Assembly: GCA_004377275.1 (NCBI GenBank)
Contig: SOIC01000054.1
Coordinates: 1 to 16,575 of the forward strand
Direction of reading: 5' to 3'
Origin: Dehalococcoidia bacterium
Lineage (GTDB): Bacteria > Chloroflexota > Dehalococcoidia > E44-bin15
DNA length: 16,575 nucleotides
Every line of letters starts with the position of its first letter. Position 1 is the first letter of the stretch. Below, one piece after another: positions 15,877-16,575 of the stretch. The notes below the pieces were generated by a model, which was not told the DNA's origin, searched no databases, and worked only from the letters and a program-made list of their open reading frames with translations. A program made the position numbers and the translations under genes.

Positions 15877-15888
15877 CTCGTGTACGAG
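15877..15888. promoter_or_regulatory. Operator-like palindrome at the protease transcription start
   Basis: CTCGT-GT-ACGAG is a perfect 5-2-5 inverted repeat that starts 2 bp after the -10 box and covers the predicted start of transcription (about 15883). This is a typical place for a repressor site. The regulator is unknown and none is encoded next to it. Confidence 0.4.
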
Positions 15889-15889
15889 G

Positions 15890-15918
15890 AGAATACATCA
15901 AGAGGCGCTGTCTGTCAA
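15890..15918 (-). promoter_or_regulatory. Sigma70-type promoter of the protease gene
   Basis: On the minus strand: perfect TTGACA (15918-15913), a 17-bp spacer and TATTCT (15895-15890). Transcription from here would begin near 15883, about 39 nt before the ATG at 15844. The gene therefore has its own promoter, separate from the gene upstream. Confidence 0.75.
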
Positions 15919-15933
15919 GCTGGATGAGCCGGC

Positions 15934-16575
15934 TCAGGTCTTCAGCAGGTACTCGCTCATGGCGACGCTGCGGATGCGGTCCAGGTCGAGGAAGCCGAGC
16001 ACGCTCTGGGCCATGCGCAGGATGTTCTCCTTCATCTTCTCCTCGGACCCGTCGGCGCAGAAGAACAGCATGGGGTCGGTGACGTGCTCCTTCGAGGGAA
16101 ACGCTTCATCGACGATGCCCAGGATGGGCGGGGCTTCCGCAGTGAGGGGGCGGGCGACGGCGTTGCGCACGTAGCGCATCCGCGGCTGGATCTCCTCGGA
16201 GACCGGCGACTGAACCCCGTACCACTGCTCGATCCACTCCTCGTAGGTGAGGCGCTCCGGTTTCTCCAGCACGGTGACCATCAGCACGCCCGGGGAGCGC
16301 TTGCCATCGGGCCAGTCACGCCGCTTGCCCCACTTGTTGCCGCCGTAGTCGGTGTACAGGGATTCGGTCACCAGGTAGCCGGCCATGCGGCAGCCGGCCC
16401 GCTCCAGCACCTCCTCGAAGGGTTTACGCCGGTCGTGGCAGTCGAGCCAGATGCACACCTCGGCCGCCAGCGGCTGCTCGCCCTCGGGGGTTGGGGCTGC
16501 CGTCGGTATATCGGAGTCCGAGTCGTGTATGTTCATTGAAAGCATGCGCGCCCCCAGCTCCAGCAGGCGGGGTGC
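15934..16575 (-). CDS. EthD-like domain protein (5' end outside the window)
   Basis: Minus-strand reading frame open to the window edge. An ATG exists at 16545, but the ten codons before it (read APRLLELGAR) stay open and look coding, so the true start is probably beyond the window. The C-terminal half resembles EthD-like dimeric alpha-beta barrel proteins: LMVTVLEKPERLTYEEWIEQ, RMRYVRNAVAR, a GIVDEAFPS block and the ending FLDLDRIRSVAMSEYLLK. The part before it may be a second, partial barrel. EthD relatives are small cofactor-free or accessory proteins of varied degradation pathways; the role here is unknown. GC is high (58-72% in sampled lines) with strong G/C third positions, in sharp contrast to the adjacent protease gene, from which it is separated by 89 bp. 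Confidence 0.6.
   Translation of the reverse strand, partial: APRLLELGARMLSMNIHDSDSDIPTAAPTPEGEQPLAAEVCIWLDCHDRRKPFEEVLERAGCRMAGYLVTESLYTDYGGNKWGKRRDWPDGKRSPGVLMVTVLEKPERLTYEEWIEQWYGVQSPVSEEIQPRMRYVRNAVARPLTAEAPPILGIVDEAFPSKEHVTDPMLFFCADGSEEKMKENILRMAQSVLGFLDLDRIRSVAMSEYLLKT

Noticed and set aside
15845..15901. Longer protease starting at TTG 15901 or ATG 15898
   Set aside because: Both codons lie at the edge of the -10 box, before the predicted transcription start, and neither has a Shine-Dalgarno; ATG 15844 has GGGAGG 5 nt upstream.
15807..16082. Plus-strand 91-codon frame near the right end
   Set aside because: It crosses the composition break and both minus-strand genes, and its translation is an Arg/Ser-rich shadow.

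Overview
The window is a GC-rich (about 60% in the lines I counted by hand), gene-dense bacterial chromosome segment. The backbone fits a strictly anaerobic lineage. Its core is rpoB-rpoC, flanked by an orphan nickel CO dehydrogenase (cooS), the nickel-pincer cofactor gene larB, a COG2509 FAD dehydrogenase and a DUF429 gene. RpoB/RpoC sequence style, the orphan anaerobic CODH, the frequent GTG/TTG starts and the REP-like repeat at the left edge suggest Chloroflexota, perhaps Dehalococcoidia. That assignment is inference; no 16S rRNA gene is present.

Layout. Positions 1-118 hold the end of a dispersed repeat, overlapping palindromes and a near-consensus promoter. It serves a two-gene unit: an FAD-dependent dehydrogenase (119-1522, TTG start) and a DUF429 protein (1527-2186). 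A strong extended -10 promoter (2235-2263) and a leader of about 120 nt with a possible 27-codon ORF precede rpoB (2389-6156) and rpoC (6159-10031). rplJ/rplL, the usual upstream partners, are not next to rpoB. RpoB carries an extra segment of about 80 residues. RpoC ends in five 5-residue acidic repeats, and its 3' end overlaps convergent larB by 24 bp.

larB (minus) and cooS (plus) diverge from a 140-bp region with two good promoters and a CRP/FNR-like palindrome. cooS is monocistronic and closes with a strong intrinsic terminator (12913-12952). Next comes one ORF that fuses an RlmD/TrmA-type iron-sulfur rRNA uracil methyltransferase to a Maf nucleotide pyrophosphatase.

From about 14900 to 15930 base composition drops to roughly 37-43% GC in sampled lines. 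The only gene there is a minus-strand, apparently cytoplasmic trypsin-like serine protease with its own consensus promoter, an operator-like palindrome at the predicted transcription start and a strong Shine-Dalgarno site. It looks like acquired cargo. The right end returns to GC-rich sequence with an EthD-like protein whose 5' end lies outside the window.

No tRNA, rRNA, CRISPR array or insertion sequence was recognised. No gene-free stretch exceeds 300 bp. The candidates most worth following are the RlmD-Maf fusion, the self-contained AT-rich protease locus, the rpoC-tail minisatellite overlapping larB, and the rpoB leader.
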